Position numbers and translations under genes: made by a program. From contig URWC01000003.1 in assembly GCA_900551555.1 (NCBI GenBank), forward strand, positions 1 to 31,525: DNA of 31,525 nucleotides, written 5' to 3'. Source of the DNA: an uncultured Collinsella sp. GTDB lineage: Bacteria; Actinomycetota; Coriobacteriia; Coriobacteriales; Coriobacteriaceae. Shown piece by piece: positions 1-8,400 of this stretch (the stretch's first letter is position 1; the number at the start of each line of letters is the position of its first letter). The notes beneath the pieces are model-generated. The model did no database searches. It was not told the origin of the DNA and saw nothing but the letters and a program-made list of their open reading frames with translations.

Positions 1-363
1 GATATCCTCCATGGGGATGACCTGAGCCCAGCCGCCGCCGGCGGCACCGCCCTTAACGCCAAAGACGGGGCCGAGCGAAGGCTCGCGCAGGGCCACGGCA
101 CTCTTGACGCCGCGACGACGCAGGCCATCGGCCAGACCGATGGTCGTGGTGGTCTTGCCCTCGCCCGCAGGCGTTGGGTTGATAGCGGTCACGAGGACGA
201 GCTTGGCCTGGTGATCGGTCGGCTCGTTGAGCAGTGAATAGTCAACCTTAGCCTTGTCGAAGCCGTACGGAATCAGGTGCTTTACGTCGACGCCGGCGTT
301 CTTAGCCACCTCGGTAATGGGCAGCGGCGTGACGGAACGTGCGATTTCGATGTCAGTAGGCAT
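1..363 (-). CDS. fhs: Formate-tetrahydrofolate ligase, N-terminal 121 residues (3' end outside window)
   Basis: Formyltetrahydrofolate synthetase joins formate to tetrahydrofolate using ATP, feeding one-carbon units to purine and methionyl-tRNA formylation or the Wood-Ljungdahl branch. The visible part reads from the ATG at 363 and runs off the window start. It carries the family P-loop as TPAGEGKTTTTIGL, followed by the highly conserved REPSLGPVFGVKGGAAGGG stretch and the IPMED motif, all at the positions expected for a protein of about 555 residues. An AAAGGA ribosome binding site lies just upstream of the start. The assignment rests on motif recognition and is firm; only the C-terminal four fifths cannot be judged. 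Confidence 0.95.
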   Translation of the reverse strand, partial: MPTDIEIARSVTPLPITEVAKNAGVDVKHLIPYGFDKAKVDYSLLNEPTDHQAKLVLVTAINPTPAGEGKTTTTIGLADGLRRRGVKSAVALREPSLGPVFGVKGGAAGGGWAQVIPMEDI

Positions 364-403
364 GGGCGGTCCTTTCGTTACCGAATGAGAAAAAGACCAA
401 TTC

Positions 404-431
404 AGCATAGCACGGGCGCGCAATAGTAAAA
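404..431 (-). promoter_or_regulatory. Possible sigma-70 promoter of fhs
   Basis: On the minus strand TTTTAC and TATGCT are separated by 16 bases, about 40 bases before the fhs start codon. The -35 match is weak, so this is a tentative call. Confidence 0.3.
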
Positions 432-507
432 CACCCGTAACCGATGAATGGCGATATGTTTATCCAATGCTCAGTGATAGCCTACAGACTAGCCAAAACA
501 AAGCGCC

Positions 508-1572
508 CTAAACGGTAGGTTCAATCCCCAGGTGCTCAAAGGTGCGAAGCGTTGCCTGACGACCCTGCGGCGTACGAATCATCAATCCGCACTGCAGCAA
601 ATAGGGCTCATAGACATCCTCGAGCGTGCCCGGATCCTCGCCCACCGCGCTGGCAAGGGTCGTAAGTCCCACGGCACGACCGGAGAACGTCTTGGCGAGC
701 GTCTCCAAAATGCGAATATCCATCCAGTCCAGACCGAGCTCATCGATCTCGAAGAACTCGAGCGCCTGGCGGCAGATATCGAGCTCGATGGGGCCGTTGC
801 CGCGCACCTGTGCGTAATCGCGCACGCGCTTGAGCAGGCGGTTGGCAAGACGCGGCGTGCCGCGCGAACGCGAGCCGATCTCGAGTGCACTGGGATGGTC
901 GATCGTCACGCCCAGGATAGTCGCCGAGCGCGTCACAATCTGCGCGAGCTCCTCGACCGTGTAGTAATCCAGGCGATACGAAATGCCAAAGCGGTCGCGC
1001 AACGGGCCGGTCAACATGCCTGAGCGGGTCGTTGCCGCTACCAGCGTAAACTTAGGAATATCCAGGCGAATCGAGCGCGCCGCCGGACCCTTGCCGATCA
1101 CGATATCGAGCGCAAAGTCCTCCATCGCGGGGTACAGGACCTCCTCGACCGAACGGTTGAGGCGGTGGATCTCGTCGATAAACAGCACATCACCCGGCTG
1201 CAAGTTAGTAAGGATGGCCGCCAGGTCGCCCGTGCGCGCGATGGCGGGGCCACTCGTGGTCTTGATCTGAGCGCCCAGCTCGTTGGCGATAACGGTGGCC
1301 AGCGTGGTCTTGCCCAGGCCCGGAGGACCCGAGAAAATCACGTGGTCGAGCGTCTCGCCACGGTTCTGCGCCGCTTCGATCAACACGCGCAGGCTCTGCT
1401 TGATGTGCTCCTGGCCGCAGTAGTCGTCCAGGCGCTGGGGGCGCAAAGTGCGGTCGACATCGAGGTCCTCGGCCGTCAGCTCCGAGCCCACCATGCGCTC
1501 GCCGTGCGCCATGGACGCCGGCGAGTTGCCGGGCGTCGCCCACAGGTCCTGAGAGTCATCGGCTTCCCACAT
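508..1572 (-). CDS. ruvB: Holliday junction branch migration ATPase RuvB
   Basis: RuvB is the hexameric AAA+ motor that drives branch migration of Holliday junctions together with RuvA. The sequence shows the N-terminal RPQRLDDYCGQ motif, Walker A GPPGLGKTT, Walker B FIDEIHRL, the sensor-1 region LVAATTRSG and arginine-finger region GPLRDRFGI, and the C-terminal winged helix (SGRAVGLTTLASAVGED). The length of 354 residues is normal. A GTG at 1575 could also start it, but the ATG at 1572 overlaps the ruvA stop as TGATG, exactly as at the ruvC-ruvA junction, so I prefer the ATG. It is the last gene of the ruvCAB operon; no clear terminator follows before fhs. Confidence 0.97.
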   Translation of the reverse strand: MWEADDSQDLWATPGNSPASMAHGERMVGSELTAEDLDVDRTLRPQRLDDYCGQEHIKQSLRVLIEAAQNRGETLDHVIFSGPPGLGKTTLATVIANELGAQIKTTSGPAIARTGDLAAILTNLQPGDVLFIDEIHRLNRSVEEVLYPAMEDFALDIVIGKGPAARSIRLDIPKFTLVAATTRSGMLTGPLRDRFGISYRLDYYTVEELAQIVTRSATILGVTIDHPSALEIGSRSRGTPRLANRLLKRVRDYAQVRGNGPIELDICRQALEFFEIDELGLDWMDIRILETLAKTFSGRAVGLTTLASAVGEDPGTLEDVYEPYLLQCGLMIRTPQGRQATLRTFEHLGIEPTV

Positions 1573-2192
1573 CACGCATCCATTCCGAGTCGCTTAAGCG
1601 CCGCGCCGAGCAGATCCTCGACACGCATATTCTGCCCATCATACCCGCTCAGGGCAACATCGGTCTCCTGCGGGCTAAAGCCCATGGAAAGGAGCGCCGC
1701 ACGGGCATCATCGATGGCCGAGGGAGCAGCAGCGGGCACGGGCATCGCAACCTGGCCGGGAATCACGTCGACCGGCACAAAGCCCTTATCCTTGGCAAAG
1801 GTGCTCTTGAGTTCCAGGATCAGGCGCTGAGCTGTCTTTTTGCCCACACCGGGTACCTTGGCCATGCCCTTGTCGTCCTCGGCCATCACCAGCGAATATA
1901 GCTGCCCCACGGTATAGGTGGAAAGCACGGCGAGCGCCAGGCGCGGGCCAACGCCCGAAACGGACACGAGCCGGTCGAACATCGTGCGCTCATCCTTTGA
2001 GGAAAAACCGAAAAGTGTCATGGCGTCCTCGCGCACCTGCATACGCGTGTAGAGGCGGACCTCGCCGCCGGGCGTCGGCAACGTGGCCGCAGTGCTGCCC
2101 GAGATGCCGAGCTCAAAGCCAACGCCCGACACATCGACGACAGCCGAGCTCATCGTGGCCTCGACAAGCGTTCCGTGGAGCTGGGAGATCAT
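1572..2192 (-). CDS. ruvA: Holliday junction DNA helicase subunit RuvA
   Basis: RuvA binds four-way junctions as a tetramer and loads RuvB. The 206-residue protein begins MISQLHGTLVEA, has the OB-fold N-terminal domain, the helix-hairpin-helix KVPGVGKKTAQRLILELK in the middle, and a C-terminal three-helix domain (DARAALLSMGFSPQE) that contacts RuvB. The linker between domains II and III is rich in Ala, Pro and Val, as usual. Its start codon overlaps the ruvC stop by one base (TGATG) and its own stop overlaps the ruvB start in the same way, so translation is probably coupled along the operon. Confidence 0.97.
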   Translation of the reverse strand: MISQLHGTLVEATMSSAVVDVSGVGFELGISGSTAATLPTPGGEVRLYTRMQVREDAMTLFGFSSKDERTMFDRLVSVSGVGPRLALAVLSTYTVGQLYSLVMAEDDKGMAKVPGVGKKTAQRLILELKSTFAKDKGFVPVDVIPGQVAMPVPAAAPSAIDDARAALLSMGFSPQETDVALSGYDGQNMRVEDLLGAALKRLGMDA

Positions 2193-2713
2193 CAGTATCC
2201 GGTTCCTCTCTGTTGATAGAACTCGCCGCCGGTAAGCGCCCGAGTGCGGCTGAGGTTAACGTGGCAGATGGCGCAGGCCAGGGCATCGGCGGCATGGTCG
2301 GGATGCGGGTCGTGGTCGAGCTGTGTTAGCGTGCGTACCATGTAGGCGACCTGTCGCTTGTCCGCGGCGCCGGTGCCCACCACGGCCTGTTTGATCTGCA
2401 TGGGCGTGTACTCGCCAATCTCGAGCGCGCACTCCGAAAGCGCCACAAGCGCAGCACCGCGGGCATGCGCCGTGGGGATGGCCGAACGAACGTTGGCGCC
2501 AAAGTAGATGCTCTCGACAGCAGCTGTGTCGGGTCGATAACGCTCGACGACATCCTTAAGGTCACGGGCGATATGCGACAGGCGCACCGCGAGCGGGCTG
2601 CCCGCGCTGGTCTCGATGCAACCGTAGGCACGGCAGCGAACCTCGCCACGCCGCTCCTCGATAATCCCCCAACCTGTATGGGCCAAACCGGGGTCGATAC
2701 CCAAAATGACCAA
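2192..2713 (-). CDS. ruvC: Crossover junction endodeoxyribonuclease RuvC
   Basis: RuvC resolves Holliday junctions by paired symmetric nicks. The 173-residue protein has the RNase H-like fold signature GIDPGLAHTGWG with catalytic Asp7, Glu67 in AAVESIYF, and the C-terminal His140/Asp143 pair in HAADALA, the arrangement known from Thermus RuvC. The start codon is TTG at 2713: GIDPG lies only four residues in, no ATG is suitably placed, and a strong GGGGAGGT ribosome binding site sits six bases upstream. First gene of ruvCAB, preceded by a LexA-like box at 2769-2782. Confidence 0.95.
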   Translation of the reverse strand: MVILGIDPGLAHTGWGIIEERRGEVRCRAYGCIETSAGSPLAVRLSHIARDLKDVVERYRPDTAAVESIYFGANVRSAIPTAHARGAALVALSECALEIGEYTPMQIKQAVVGTGAADKRQVAYMVRTLTQLDHDPHPDHAADALACAICHVNLSRTRALTGGEFYQQRGTGY

Positions 2714-2768
2714 GCCGACCTCCCCTCGCCAAAAGCCCGGCGCGAGACAAGGCTCCGCGCACTATTCA

Positions 2769-2782
2769 CGAACGTCTGTTCT
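2769..2782. promoter_or_regulatory. LexA (SOS) box candidate upstream of ruvCAB
   Basis: The minus strand reads AGAACAGACGTTCG, a perfect GAAC-N4-GTTC palindrome. It differs from the Gram-positive LexA consensus CGAACRNRYGTTYG only at the first base. It lies 55 bases before the ruvC start codon, where repression of ruvCAB would make sense. Confidence 0.6.
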
Positions 2783-2822
2783 AGAATAACACAACGGGGT
2801 CAAGATGCTTAGTTGAAGTATC

Positions 2823-2847
2823 GGGGTTGGGAGCAAATCCCATCCCC
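2823..2847 (-). terminator. Hairpin after the NAD-synthetase-like gene
   Basis: Arms GGGGTTGGGA and TCCCATCCCC pair with one mismatch around a five-base loop, immediately downstream of the stop at 2851. There is no T-run after it, so it may stop transcription only weakly or protect the 3' end. Confidence 0.35.
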
Positions 2848-2850
2848 AGT

Positions 2851-4836
2851 TTAGTTCTGCGAGAAAAAGGGAAACTGACGGGGATCAACCGGCGGATGCG
2901 GCATCGGGCCACCCTGGGGCCCACCCTGCGGGCCACCCTGGCCGCCCATCATCTTATCGATGGCGTCCTGAACCTCGCCCTCGAACTTTTTCATTCCCTC
3001 GTGTAAACGACGCTGACCGTCCTCAGAGCGCAGCTCCTCCATTTGCTCGGGCGAAATACCCAGTAGCTCGCCCAGCACGCCCATCATCTCGTTTCGCACG
3101 CGCTCGCTCGTATCCTCGTCAGCAAAACGGCGCACCTCGGCGCGCGCCAGCGAATCGACCGTCATACGCTCCTTGCCGTTAAGCCCCAGGTCGGACCACG
3201 CGAGCATATACGGCCAGGCACGCTCGGCAAACGAACGGGCCGAGACGATCGGCGCCATCGGCAACATGCGGCGGGCAGCCTCACCCTGTCGAACGAGCAT
3301 CAGCAGCAGCGAGCAAGCCTCAGGCTTGCCAGCGGCCATCGGAATGTCGTCGAAAGATCGATTGCGGTCCACGTGCGCCTCGAGCGCGCCATCGACCTCA
3401 CCCGGCTCAAGCCCGCCAAGCAGCTGTGCCGCGCGGTCGAGCATATCGACCGGACCGTCGAGCGTCGAGAGCGCCTGCGCCAGCACGCGCTCCATACAAT
3501 CTTCCACCGCGTTGAGCGTCACGAGCTCTTGGGGCACCACGGCAGACGTGCGGTTGCGCACACGCGCCACAAACTCAAGCGTCGACAGGTACACATCGCC
3601 AAAGGGCGCAAAGTCGCCCTGGTAGCCGCCGCAAAGCGCCGGCGCCGCCAGCGCATACTCGGTTTTGGACAGCGGGCTCAGCGCCATCGCACCCAGCTCG
3701 AGCGCCGTGTCCTCCAGCATGAGGCCCAGCGTGCGCGAGCGCAGACGCTCGGCATCGCCCGCCGACACGTCGCGATCGAGCACACGCGCCGCATCCGGTG
3801 CATCGCGCTCGACAGTGCGAATGTGCAGACGCTCGGCAATGGCGCGGACGGCGGCACAGCGGGCAGCCTCGGCTTCTTCCTGCGCCGGCGTAAAGATACG
3901 GTTGCGTCCCAGCACCAGGCCAATCACATTGCGCGGGCCCAGAGCGTCGACGGCCAGCGCCGTCAGCAAAGACGACGGCAAGTCACCCTCGAGTGCCACC
4001 ACAGCACGCGAAGCACCGTGGGCTCGGGCGTTGTCGCGCACGGCGAGCACCAGCGCCTGCCACAGCCACTCCTCGGAACGGAACTCGGGCAGTTCGTGAT
4101 CTTCCAGGGCATCGAGCATCACGCCACGCTGAATCTCCTGAACCAGCAGGCTCTCCTCAAAACACGGTGCCTGGGCCACCACGCGACCGCAGTCGTCGAG
4201 CACAAACGAACCGCCGGTATACACCGACTCGTCATAGGCACCGACCGGCGCCATGCAGGCAAACCACACGCTGCGCTTGGATGCGATCTTGCGGTAGGTG
4301 CCGCTGCGAACGGCGGCAATGGCGGCAGTCTCGCGGTCGGTCATGTCAAACGCGTTGAATTGGAAATACGCAATGAGGTCAACACCAGTCGGCAGCATCT
4401 CGAGTTCGCGGTCCAAGTCAAAAATCACGGCGATGCGCACGCCGTCCACGTCGAACACCGGCGGCGCCCAACGTGTGTCGTTGTTCTCGCCGCGCTGCAG
4501 GGCAATGCTCGAACGCGCCGGCACCACATGACCGTCCTTGAGCATCATGTAGTCGAGCAGCGGCTGGCCCTCAAACGAAACCGCCGCGGGCACGATGCAG
4601 ATCATGTCAAGCTCCTGGATACGCTCGGCGACGCCAGTCAAGCCGGCAAGCATGTCGTGCTCAAAGTCGGCAGCGCCCACCAGGCCACCGGGCATGGCGC
4701 CCATAAAGAGCGGAGCCGAAACGCACAGCACGCGCGCCCCGCGCTCGTGGGCCAGACGAGCCTGGTCCTCAATGCGGCCGCAAATGCCCTCAATATCACC
4801 CAGGCGCATATCGATCTGTGCAAGCGCGAGCTTCAT
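2851..4836 (-). CDS. NAD-synthetase-like protein with degraded catalytic motifs
   Basis: The 661-residue protein follows the architecture of glutamine-dependent NAD synthetase: an N-terminal nitrilase domain (MKLALAQIDMRLGD, to about residue 260) and a synthetase domain with recognisable LSKTEYAL (about residue 390), GGYQGDFAPFGDV and RNRSFDDIP. However, the nitrilase Glu-Lys-Cys triad is not visible: the Glu motif reads SAPLFMG (about residue 40), the Lys region reads ARSSIAL, and the Cys motif ICEDIW reads IFDLDRE (about 137). The ATP pyrophosphatase loop SGGxDS reads ALEGDLPSS (about 284). A long C-terminal extension ends in a Gly/Gln/Pro tail (GGQGGPQGGPQGGP). I start at the ATG at 4836, where MKLALAQID matches the family N-terminus and GGAAAGG lies upstream; a start at 4863 is possible but adds residues with no counterpart. 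Automated tools will probably call it NAD+ synthase; by sequence it looks like a pseudoenzyme. Confidence 0.8.
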   Translation of the reverse strand: MKLALAQIDMRLGDIEGICGRIEDQARLAHERGARVLCVSAPLFMGAMPGGLVGAADFEHDMLAGLTGVAERIQELDMICIVPAAVSFEGQPLLDYMMLKDGHVVPARSSIALQRGENNDTRWAPPVFDVDGVRIAVIFDLDRELEMLPTGVDLIAYFQFNAFDMTDRETAAIAAVRSGTYRKIASKRSVWFACMAPVGAYDESVYTGGSFVLDDCGRVVAQAPCFEESLLVQEIQRGVMLDALEDHELPEFRSEEWLWQALVLAVRDNARAHGASRAVVALEGDLPSSLLTALAVDALGPRNVIGLVLGRNRIFTPAQEEAEAARCAAVRAIAERLHIRTVERDAPDAARVLDRDVSAGDAERLRSRTLGLMLEDTALELGAMALSPLSKTEYALAAPALCGGYQGDFAPFGDVYLSTLEFVARVRNRTSAVVPQELVTLNAVEDCMERVLAQALSTLDGPVDMLDRAAQLLGGLEPGEVDGALEAHVDRNRSFDDIPMAAGKPEACSLLLMLVRQGEAARRMLPMAPIVSARSFAERAWPYMLAWSDLGLNGKERMTVDSLARAEVRRFADEDTSERVRNEMMGVLGELLGISPEQMEELRSEDGQRRLHEGMKKFEGEVQDAIDKMMGGQGGPQGGPQGGPMPHPPVDPRQFPFFSQN

Positions 4837-4875
4837 GGCCCAGCCCTTTCCGTCGTAAACCATCGAAATCGTAGT

Positions 4876-4908
4876 AAAAGCGCCGGCCGCATAATGCAGC
4901 CGGCGCTT
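4876..4908 (-). terminator. Intrinsic terminator of the superoxide reductase gene
   Basis: A perfect 10-bp stem (AAGCGCCGGC / GCCGGCGCTT, 11-base loop) follows the stop at 4954 by 45 bases on the minus strand and ends in a short T-run (TTTT). The T-run is short, so termination may be partial and allow read-through into the NAD-synthetase-like gene. Confidence 0.6.
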
Positions 4909-4953
4909 GCATGTGCATATGCTAGCTATGATACCCCGAGCGGGGGCGCGCTC

Positions 4954-5316
4954 CTAGAATGTCGCGGACCACAGCCCGTGCAGGTTGCAGTAGGCATAGA
5001 CGGTACCGGTCTTGGAGCCGCCCGCGAAAAACGTCGCGGGTTTCATGCCGGGCTCAAGGTAATGGACCTCTAAGCGGCCCTCGGCCTCAAGGGCGATCCA
5101 CTCAATGTAGTGCTCGGGCAGGCTGGGGTGCTCGACCGAGCCAACGCGTGCGCGAATCACGTGACCGTCGCGCTCGGTCTCGACAACAGGCACGTGCTTC
5201 TCGTGCGCCGCGTCCTCAGTGTTTGCGGTCAGTTCCGTGCAACCGGCAGGGGTCGCAACGTCGTCGCCAAGGGCGGCGATGAGCTTGCCGTCGGGGTCCT
5301 TAAAGAATTTCGCCAT
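4954..5316 (-). CDS. Superoxide reductase (desulfoferrodoxin family, single iron centre)
   Basis: This 120-residue protein should reduce superoxide to hydrogen peroxide without making oxygen, a typical defence of anaerobes. The catalytic iron ligands are all present: His41 (EKHVPVVE, with the conserved Glu39-Lys40), His63 and His69 (EHPSLPEHYIEWI), Cys110 and His113 (YCNLHGLW). In two-iron desulfoferrodoxins the N-terminus binds a second Fe(Cys)4 centre; here that segment (MAKFFKDPDGKLIAALGDDV) keeps the general shape but has no Cys pairs, only one Cys at 26. It is therefore a one-iron enzyme derived from the two-iron form. The ATG at 5316 has an AAAGGAGAA ribosome binding site; an upstream in-frame start at 5406 adds unrelated residues. 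It forms its own unit with a terminator at 4876-4908. Confidence 0.92.
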   Translation of the reverse strand: MAKFFKDPDGKLIAALGDDVATPAGCTELTANTEDAAHEKHVPVVETERDGHVIRARVGSVEHPSLPEHYIEWIALEAEGRLEVHYLEPGMKPATFFAGGSKTGTVYAYCNLHGLWSATF

Positions 5317-5481
5317 GATGTTCTCCTTTGCTGATGTGCCAATGTTCTTGATGGTTCTTATGCCCAAAGGCAGACAAACCATCCACGGCATTGCAAATGA
5401 ACACATAACGGATCAGGCAAGCGGTCGGGCCAAAATGCGTCGACCGTCCTGCCCGCTCCAGCAGTCCCACCCCGCGCGCGG

Positions 5482-8400
5482 CTAGCGCCCGTCGCCGCCG
5501 AGCAGCGCCAGAACATCCTCGCGCGTGAACAGTGCCGACGAGATGCCGTCGCCGCCGAGCACGCTGTTGACCAGGTCGCGCTTGGACTCCTGCATCTGCA
5601 TAATGCGCTCCTCGATCGTGTCCTTGGCGATGAGCTTGTACACAGTCACGGTATGTTGCTGGCCAATACGATGCGCGCGGTCAGTCGCTTGGTCCTGCGC
5701 CGCCACGTTCCACCACGGGTCGTAGTGGATGACCACGTCGGCCGCCGTCAGGTTAAGGCCCACGCCGCCCGCCTTGAGCGAGATCAAAAAGACCGGCACC
5801 TCGCCCGCCTGGAACTGTGCGACCATCTTGGCGCGGCTCTCCTTAGACGAAGCGCCCGTGAGCTTAAGGAAGGCGATGTCCTCCTTGGCCAAGCGCTTAC
5901 CGATAATATCGAGCATACCCGTAAACTGGCTGAACAACAGGATGCGATGCCCGCCGTCGAGTGCGCCGTGCACGAGCTCCATGCACGTATCGAGTTTGGC
6001 GCTCCCTGCCTTGTAATCCTCGTAGTGTAGACGCGGGTCGCAGCAGATCTGGCGCAGCTTGGTGAGCTCGGCAAGCACCTTGAGCTTGTCTTTCTTAAAC
6101 TCGGATGCCTCGCGGTGCTGCACCTGCTGGGCGATGCGGTCCTGATTTGCCAGGTAGAGCTTGCGCTGCTCGCCGGTAAGCTGCGCCATGACAGTGTCCT
6201 CGATCTTTTCGGGCAGATCGGCCACCACGTCTTCCTTGACACGGCGAAGCACAAACGGCGACACGAGTGCTTGCAGGCGGGCGGCACTGTCGCCCTCGGC
6301 ATGCTCGACCGGGCTTTCGAAGCGCTTTGCAAACGATTCACGCGTACCCAGCAGGCCCGGCATCAAAAAGTCGAAGATGCTCCAGAGCTCGGACAAGCGG
6401 TTTTCGATGGGCGTTCCCGTCAAGGCAAAGCGCACGCCGGCCGGCAGGCGCTTGGCAGCGCGAGCCACCTGGGTGAGCGGGTTTTTAATGTACTGGGCTT
6501 CGTCCAGCACCATGCGGGCAAAGTCCTGCTCGACGTACTCGTCGATATCGCGCCGCATAAGGTCATACGACGTTACAACCACGTTATGTTCGGCCACGCC
6601 GGCGATCTGCACGCGGCGTTGAGCCTTGGCGCCCACAATGGCGCACACATCGAGCGACGGGGCAAAGCGCTCCAGCTCGGCGGTCCAGTTGTACACAAGC
6701 GACGCAGGGCACACCACAAGCGTGGGCTTAGTGTCCCCCGCCTCCACGCGCGCTAGGATATGTGCGATCATCTGCAGCGTTTTGCCCAGGCCCATGTCGT
6801 CGGCCAAGATGCCGCCGAGGCCCAGGTGCTCGAGCGAGCCGAGCCACTGGTAGCCGTCGACCTGATAGCCGCGCAGTGTGGCCTTGAGCGAGACCGGCAC
6901 CGTAAAATCCATCTTGCCGAGCGTATCCAAGCGCTCGACGGTGCGACGGAATGCAGCGTCGCGATCGGCTTCGAGCGCGGGCGTGCGCGCAAGCATGCTG
7001 TCGACGAACAGGGTACTCGACGCGGGAAGCGACACGCCGTCGAGCAGGTCGACGGCATCGACGCCCAAGTCCTCGGCAAGGCCAAACGCGGCACGGGCGC
7101 CCTCGTCCAAGCGGATGATATCGCCGGACGTGAGACGTGCAAACGTCTGGTGACGCTTGTAGGAATCGAGGTAGATGGCAAGGTCTGCCGCCGAAAGGCC
7201 GCTCGCGCCCAGTTCGACGTCGAGCAGGTTACTCTTGACGGTCGCACGCACCGAAAGCTTGGGCGCAGGGCGGACCGAGACCTGGCGCAGGCGGTCGCTG
7301 AGCATGACCTCGCCCAGCTCGGACAGGGCAGACAGGCCCTCGGTCAGCAGGCGGAACAAGCTCTCGTCATCGCGTTCCTCAAACGCCAGGCCACCCTCGT
7401 AGAAATCGAAATACAGGGCCGCCGTATCCATAACGCGAAACTCCGCCATCATGTCACGGGGCGGCACGCCGGGGCGCCGCTCTTCGAAGGGGCTGCCCGG
7501 AGCGCCCAGACTAAAGAGATCTGCCGACCAGTCGCCGTAGGTAACCGTAATTTTGCAGGTCACGAGCCCATCGTCGACGCCAATCTCAAAATGGAAACTC
7601 GCCTCGGGCGCCACGGCGTCAAGTACGGCGGGAGCGGTCAGGTCGGTGTAGTCGCGCAAGACAGGCAGTGCCATGCGGCAGAACTCGCCCACCTGGTCGG
7701 CGGCGATATGGACCGGCGTGCGGCAGGGCAACAAGTGCGATAGGAACGGCGCCGCGTGTTGGGCAAACGCCACATCGGTACGGCGCGCGCGGCGCGTGTC
7801 GACCAGGTAGGCAACGTCACCCGAAGCAAAGCAGTATGCATCGGCGGGCAGGCGAAGGTCGTAGCTGCCGCCGACCGCCGGCGCAATCTTGGCGGCAAGG
7901 AGCGGCAGGCGCTTGGTCGGGGCTTCATCCTCCCCTTGCGGTGCCGGCTCGACCGCCACGTCGTAGGCACGATGCGCCGTCGTTCCCCGCGACCAGGCAG
8001 GCTCAAAGGAAATGGTCCTGCCACGCAGCAGGTCCAGTACGGACACGATGGAATACTCGGATACCGGCAACTGACGCTCGGCGACAAAGCCGCTGCGGGC
8101 AAAGTCGTACGATGCCGAACGCGAGCTCGTAATATCGCCTAGGTAGGCGACCGTCGTTGCGACAAGGTCGAGCAACTGTACCGAAACGTCGTCAAAGGCT
8201 TCGGGCACATGAAGAAACGTGAGCTTCTTGCCGTACGAGAACGTGCCGCCTCGTACATAGGCGTCGGCCATGCCGTCGATATCCTTGACCACATAGGACA
8301 CCGAACCGCAGCGAATGCGGAACTCGAGCGCCCAGCTAAAGCGGTCGGCGAACAGCGGATTGTAGTACGGCACCAACGAGGGCTCCAGCACCGCCTTGGG

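Noticed and set aside
3373..5073. A 566-codon plus-strand frame opposite the NAD-synthetase-like gene
   Set aside because: Shadow frame; the minus-strand reading has recognisable family motifs and the plus-strand one has none.
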